The notes under the pieces are model-generated. The model saw nothing but the letters and a program-made list of their open reading frames with translations, searched no databases and had not been told where the DNA came from. A stretch of DNA of 10,202 bases, taken from positions 5,464,193 through 5,474,394 of the forward strand of contig CP070771.1 in assembly GCA_020345785.1 (NCBI GenBank), written 5' to 3'. Source of the DNA: Desulfobacterales bacterium (GTDB lineage: Bacteria; Desulfobacterota; Desulfobacteria; Desulfobacterales; JAFDCJ01). The translations under genes and the position numbers were made by a program. Positions 7,103 through 10,202 of this stretch are shown here, in pieces. Positions within the stretch are counted from its first letter, which is position 1, and every line of letters starts with the position of its first letter.

Positions 7103-8749
7103 ATGCCAGCAACTTCTATCATTAAACGTCGTCTATTTGTTGAATTTGGTCGAACTCATGCCAAAACACTTGCATCCGCAAGGCTTGGACTGCTCATACT
7201 GACATTGGTGATCAGCGGCTGCGCTATGGTAGGACCGGATTATGTCAAGCCTACGGCACCGGAAGCGGAGAAATGGCTTGAGCCTGATAGCCCGAAGCTC
7301 AAGAGCCAGGAAGGAAAATTTGGCGATTGGTGGACCGTATTCAATGATCCGGCGCTCAATGAATTGATCCAAGCTGCCTATCAGCAGAATTTGACCCTGC
7401 AAATTGCCGGCTTGCGGATCTATGAGGCCCGTGCTCAACTGGGGATTGCTTTCGGTTTTCAATTCCCCCAGACCCAACAGGGCTCAGGCTCGGCGTCCCT
7501 CAACCAGCTCAGTAAAAATGCACCCAATACAGTGAATGCCGACAGGTACTATTCAAATTTCGACATTGGATTGGATGCGGCCTGGGAGCTGGATGTCTGG
7601 GGCAAATTTCGGCGCGCGGTGCAAACCGGCGTTGCCAACCTGGAGGCATCCATCGCGAATTACGATGATATTTTGGTGTCGCTGACCGCCGAGGTTGCGC
7701 GCACGTTTATCGTGCTGCGCACATCTGAAGAGCGCCTCGCAGTTGCCCGTCAAAACGTCGAAATACAGCAAAGGTCCCTGGAAATCGCCGATGTCAGGTT
7801 TAAAGCCGGTGCAGTGACCGAACTCGACGTCAGCCAGGCCAAAGCCCTTTTGCGATCTACTGAAGCCACGATCCCCGGCTTTGAGACTGATATTCGCCAG
7901 GCCAAAAACGCCCTGGCCATTTTGCTGGGCAAACTACCCGGTGAAATTGATGCGATGCTGGGCGGTCCCGGACTCATTCCGAAAGTGCCGGCCGAGGTGG
8001 CGGTGGGCATTCCGGCGGAACTGCTCCGCAGACGACCGGACATACGGTTTGCCGAACGCCAGCTGGCCGCGCAAAGCGCCCAGATCGGATTTGCCAAGGC
8101 GGATCTTTACCCGCACTTCTCCCTGTTCGGATCACTGGGATTTCAGACCAGCGCCAAAACGGATTCTCGCTCCAACAATGCCCAACTCAGCGATCTGTTC
8201 AAGACAGACAGCATCACTTATTCTACCGGCGGCGGCTTTAACTGGGATCTTTTCAACTATGGCCGCATCACCAACCAGGTGCGGGTTGAAGACGCCCGGT
8301 TTCAGGAACTGGCGGTCAACTACGAAAACACCGTGATTCAGGCCGCTCAGGATGTCGAAGACGCCATGGTGGGTTTCCTGAATTCACAGGATGCCGTCTT
8401 TTACCTGGCGGACGCCGTCAAGGCCGCGAAACGTTCGGTGGATCTATCCTTGATCCAGTACCGTGAGGGACTGGTCGACTATCAGCGCGTATTGGACACC
8501 CAGCGCGATTTATCGACCCAAGAGGATAACCTTGTATCCACCGCCGGATCAGTGGGAACCAATTTAGTTGCTCTATACAGGGCGCTGGGCGGAGGCTGGG
8601 AAATCCGCGAGGGCAAAGATTTTATTCCCCCTAGTCTCAAGGAAGAGATGGAAAACAGGACCAACTGGGGCGATATGTTGACACCGCAAGAAACAGAATA
8701 TCCACCGTCGCAGGAGGTCAGATCAATCTTCCATAAGCCGGATTGGTAG
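7103..8749 (+). CDS. Outer-membrane efflux lipoprotein, NodT/OprM (TolC-like) family
   Basis: This 548-residue protein is the outer-membrane channel of a tripartite efflux or secretion system. A lipobox (Val-Ile-Ser-Gly-Cys40) is followed by 'AMVGPDYVKP', the usual start of mature NodT-family lipoproteins, then 'WWTVFNDPALNELIQAAYQQNLTLQIA'. Two outer-membrane efflux repeats (PF02321) follow at about 85-275 and 305-495, with 'AWELDVWGKFRRAV', 'LLRRRPDIRFAERQLAAQSAQIG', 'NWDLFNYGRI' and 'YREGLVDYQRVLDTQRDL' all typical. AAGGAG at 7091-7096 fixes the start. The region before the hydrophobic core is long (about 27 residues) for a signal peptide, which is unusual. The last 50 residues ('FIPPSLKEEMENRTNWGDML' onward) form a soluble tail. 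No membrane-fusion or RND pump gene adjoins it, so its partner is elsewhere and the substrate cannot be stated. It lies 132 bases after the formate dehydrogenase gene, with a likely separate promoter. Confidence 0.92.
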   Translation: MPATSIIKRRLFVEFGRTHAKTLASARLGLLILTLVISGCAMVGPDYVKPTAPEAEKWLEPDSPKLKSQEGKFGDWWTVFNDPALNELIQAAYQQNLTLQIAGLRIYEARAQLGIAFGFQFPQTQQGSGSASLNQLSKNAPNTVNADRYYSNFDIGLDAAWELDVWGKFRRAVQTGVANLEASIANYDDILVSLTAEVARTFIVLRTSEERLAVARQNVEIQQRSLEIADVRFKAGAVTELDVSQAKALLRSTEATIPGFETDIRQAKNALAILLGKLPGEIDAMLGGPGLIPKVPAEVAVGIPAELLRRRPDIRFAERQLAAQSAQIGFAKADLYPHFSLFGSLGFQTSAKTDSRSNNAQLSDLFKTDSITYSTGGGFNWDLFNYGRITNQVRVEDARFQELAVNYENTVIQAAQDVEDAMVGFLNSQDAVFYLADAVKAAKRSVDLSLIQYREGLVDYQRVLDTQRDLSTQEDNLVSTAGSVGTNLVALYRALGGGWEIREGKDFIPPSLKEEMENRTNWGDMLTPQETEYPPSQEVRSIFHKPDW

Positions 8750-8771
8750 ACCGGGTTGCGGGGACTAACAG

Positions 8772-8889
8772 ATTGACAAATGACGAATGACTAATGTCGA
8801 ATGAAGAAATTCTATCTGCTTTAAAATATTATCAAGACGGAGCGAAGCGAATTCCATAATTAGTCAATATTCAATATTCAATTGTCATT
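8772..8889. repeat. Imperfect inverted repeat built from 7-bp units
   Basis: The left arm (8772-8812) and the complement of the right arm (8849-8889) agree at about 29 of 41 positions without gaps, around a 36-base loop. The left arm contains four in-phase heptamers of consensus AATGACG (8779-8806). The right arm contains CAATATT units at 8865-8871 and 8872-8878 and a partial third. The arms end internally in AAATTC and GAATTCC. The form recalls a miniature, non-coding mobile element or a decayed one. Confidence 0.5.
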
Positions 8890-8934
8890 TATTTGGGGTA
8901 CGAGGCGCGGGACTTCGGCGAGCTCAGTCGAGTC

Positions 8935-8983
8935 GTTGCGGGTTACGCGGTGCGAGTCGTTGGTTGCGAGTTGCGCGGTGCGG
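8935..8983. repeat. Degenerate heptamer array, consensus GTTGCGN, seven units
   Basis: Seven consecutive in-phase 7-bp units fill 49 bases. Units 1, 5 and 6 are GTTGCGG, GTTGCGA and GTTGCGC. Unit 2 (GTTACGC) and units 3 and 7 (GGTGCGA, GGTGCGG) differ at one or two positions, and unit 4 (GTCGTTG) is the most diverged. Confidence 0.6.
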
Positions 8984-8990
8984 GGAATAA

Positions 8991-9018
8991 GCATAGGGCA
9001 TAGAGCATAGGGCATAGC
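8991..9018. repeat. Heptamer tandem repeat GCATAGN, four units
   Basis: Four in-phase copies of GCATAG plus one variable base (G, A, G, C) span 28 bases. It lies directly after the GTTGCGN array, so two different 7-bp arrays are adjacent. Confidence 0.75.
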
Positions 9019-9085
9019 GTTAAAAGCGGAGATCGAGGTGCGGGGTGGCGCTCTGACGCACCGGCTCATAGCTGATAGCGTCATG

Positions 9086-9196
9086 AGTTGATTAAGTCTA
9101 TTGAGTTGAATGAGTTTATAAGTTGGGCGGATCGATTTAGCTGTAAAATCAGGTTTTATTCTAATTTCCCAATCAACCAGTCAACGTAGTCAACCA
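9086..9196. repeat. Opposed 9-bp repeat arrays
   Basis: AGTT or AGTC recurs at 9086, 9095, 9104, 9113 and (8 bases on) 9121, giving a nonamer array of the type AGTTGANTN. About 45 bases later the complementary theme appears, with TCAAC at 9173, 9181 and 9190 (AATCAACC, AGTCAACGT, AGTCAACCA). The two sets are roughly inverted, so the transcript could fold into a long imperfect stem just upstream of the next gene. Confidence 0.45.
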
Positions 9197-9269
9197 AGCA
9201 GACGATCTTAACGATAGAAATCTAAACCAGCCGAACGAATATCGCAGGGAGACAGACGGGAAGACTGCC

Positions 9270-9821
9270 ATGACCCAGGAATTTGATCCCAAGAAAAGCT
9301 ACCTGACTGTTAAAGCGAATGAAAATATGATTGCCTATGCCGGCTTTGTCGTCGTTTTCGAAGCGGGGGCCAAAAGCAAGGAGGGCGTTGTAAAAATTTC
9401 ATCTTTCCATCGCCCTTACGGCGGGGGCTACCTGACGCTGACCTTTATTGTCGACAAAGGGCAAGACGAAGCGCTTAAAAGTCAACTCGAGAAGTTATGT
9501 AACACAATTACAGAAGATTCACTTAGACCCATGCTGGGCACATCCTTCGAAAGGATAGTCAAGGTCGATCTGGATATGCTCGATGAAACCAAGGGATGGT
9601 ACCTGGAGGAGATAAATGTCTATTTTCGCACCCTCGCCCAACGGGAAAAAGTGTTAGTTGAAGAAAAGCTGCTGCCGGCACTGGAATGCATCCTGCCCTG
9701 TAAATTCGAAACGGTGGAATGGTGGCCGGAAGGAAGAAGAGCCGATCCTCCGGGCGGCAAAGAAATCGCAGAGCAAAAATCGCTCAAGGGACTTTTCAAA
9801 AGGTGGTTTGGTTCAGAATAG
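9270..9821 (+). CDS. Hypothetical protein, 183 residues
   Basis: I do not recognise the family. The product has no signal peptide or membrane helix, so it is probably cytoplasmic. An N-terminal beta-rich part (about 10-63, 'AYAGFVVVFEAGAKSKEGVV', then 'GGGYLTLTFIV') is followed by acidic helical stretches (64-150). A Pro/Gly-rich linker ('WWPEGRRADPPGGKE', about 150-164) leads to a basic amphipathic tail (KSLKGLFKRWFGSE) that might touch a membrane or partner. Three cysteines are scattered with no metal-site spacing. GGGAAG at 9258-9263 lies 6 bases before the ATG. Codon use and composition match the flanking genes, supporting a real gene. Repeat-rich spacers isolate it on both sides. The next gene encodes a STAS-domain protein, so a signalling link is conceivable but unsupported. 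Confidence 0.75.
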   Translation: MTQEFDPKKSYLTVKANENMIAYAGFVVVFEAGAKSKEGVVKISSFHRPYGGGYLTLTFIVDKGQDEALKSQLEKLCNTITEDSLRPMLGTSFERIVKVDLDMLDETKGWYLEEINVYFRTLAQREKVLVEEKLLPALECILPCKFETVEWWPEGRRADPPGGKEIAEQKSLKGLFKRWFGSE

Positions 9822-9844
9822 CAAGAAGTCTATTGTTGATAGTG

Positions 9845-10019
9845 GGTAGTTCATAGTTGATAGCAAGAGGAATGTATTGACATTATTTTATTCAACTAGA
9901 TAATTTAATCAACCAGTGGATCTAATCAGCCGCTAAATATACCATCGGCGCTTCCAAGTTTAAAACCTCCGGTTATGTAGCAGCGACTATGTACTATGAA
10001 CTATGCAACATGAACTACC
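9845..10019. repeat. Inverted heptamer repeat spanning the second spacer
   Basis: GGTAGTTCAT at 9845-9854 has its exact complement ATGAACTACC at 10010-10019. In another register TAGTTCATAGTTGATAG (9847-9863) pairs with 9987-10003 at 15 of 17 positions. Both arms consist of 7-bp units (TAGTTGA type from 9833; CTATGAA type from 9987). The interior is AT-rich and holds AATCAACCAGT (9907-9917), also present at 9171-9181 before the gene. The right arm ends 9 bases before the ribosome binding site of the STAS gene. Confidence 0.55.
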
Positions 10020-10038
10020 AGCTTCCACAGGAGGGCGC

Positions 10039-10202
10039 ATGCCATTAAAAGTTAAATCGACCACAAGAGGACCGGGGATTATCGTCGTATCCCCCATCGG
10101 TTCCATTGATGCGAGCACCTTTAGTGTTTTTGACGAGAAAATGGATGAAATCCTGAAGCAAAAACCGGATGTCATTATTTTCGACATGGAGTTTGCCGAT
10201 TA
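10039..10202 (+). CDS. STAS-domain protein (anti-sigma factor antagonist type), partial
   Basis: The first 54 codons of a gene that continues past the right edge. The translation (start MPLKVKSTTRGPGIIVVSPI, then 'GSIDASTFSVFDEKMDEIL', then 'PDVIIFDMEFAD') follows the STAS fold of SpoIIAA-like proteins: strand, Gly-x-hydrophobic-Asp turn, helix, then a strand 'VIIFDM' leading to the segment that normally carries the phosphorylated Ser/Thr. That segment falls just outside the window. Family members bind anti-sigma kinases or act in other partner-switching systems. AGGAGG at 10029-10034 is 4 bases from the ATG, a strong but close site. The kinase or phosphatase partners, if adjacent, would lie to the right. 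Confidence 0.82.
   Translation, partial: MPLKVKSTTRGPGIIVVSPIGSIDASTFSVFDEKMDEILKQKPDVIIFDMEFAD

Larger units (their letters stand above)
8750..9269. repeat. Repeat-rich intergenic region
   Basis: This 520-base spacer has no convincing gene. It is made largely of short degenerate repeats described separately: an inverted heptamer region (8772-8889), GC-rich and CATA-type heptamer arrays (8935-9018) and opposed nonamer arrays (9086-9196). GGTGCG and CGCACC (9038-9063 region) form a further dyad. A promoter for the downstream gene was not identified. Confidence 0.6.

Noticed and set aside
8935..9018. CRISPR array
   Set aside because: The units are 7 bp with no spacers and no cas genes are present.
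8878..9084. Minus-strand open frame of 68 codons
   Set aside because: It is made mostly of the heptamer repeats and has no ribosome binding site; it is an open frame by chance.

Overview
This is about 10.2 kb of a Gram-negative chromosome, probably from an anaerobic Desulfobacterota-type bacterium. That placement is an inference from gene content and style: an outer-membrane efflux lipoprotein, a PagL-like barrel protein, a DUF3124 protein, a Cys-type formate dehydrogenase, a REP-associated tyrosine transposase (RAYT), and spacers full of short degenerate 7-mer and 9-mer repeats. No rRNA, tRNA or CRISPR array was seen.

Layout. Positions 1-256 hold the start of a minus-strand lipoprotein gene that runs off the left edge. 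It is divergent from a KefB/KefC-type cation:proton antiporter (645-2258), which is followed by a secreted DUF3124 protein (2390-2887). A spacer (2888-3269) carries a run of about six hairpins and no convincing gene. Next comes a small PagL-like outer-membrane protein (3270-3809). A RAYT-bearing mobile element (3810-4897) with 27-bp terminal inverted repeats fills the gap between that gene and a formate dehydrogenase catalytic subunit gene (4919-6970). An outer-membrane efflux lipoprotein of the NodT/OprM type follows (7103-8749). The right end has a repeat-rich spacer (8750-9269), an unrecognised cytoplasmic protein (9270-9821), a second repeat-rich spacer (9822-10038) and the start of a STAS-domain protein (10039 to the right edge).

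How the genes fit together. Apart from the lipoprotein at the left edge, every gene reads on the plus strand, but most gaps are wide, so this looks like a series of mostly independent units rather than one operon. Several products belong to the envelope: the antiporter in the inner membrane, the DUF3124 protein in the periplasm, and the PagL-like barrel and efflux channel in the outer membrane. The formate dehydrogenase has no electron-transfer subunit beside it, and the efflux channel has no pump or adaptor beside it, so both must work with partners encoded elsewhere.

The most unusual features are non-coding: the near-perfect terminal repeats of the RAYT element and its tight fit between two genes, the hairpin string at 2912-3118, and the inverted 7-mer/9-mer repeat arrays on both sides of the unrecognised gene at 9270-9821.
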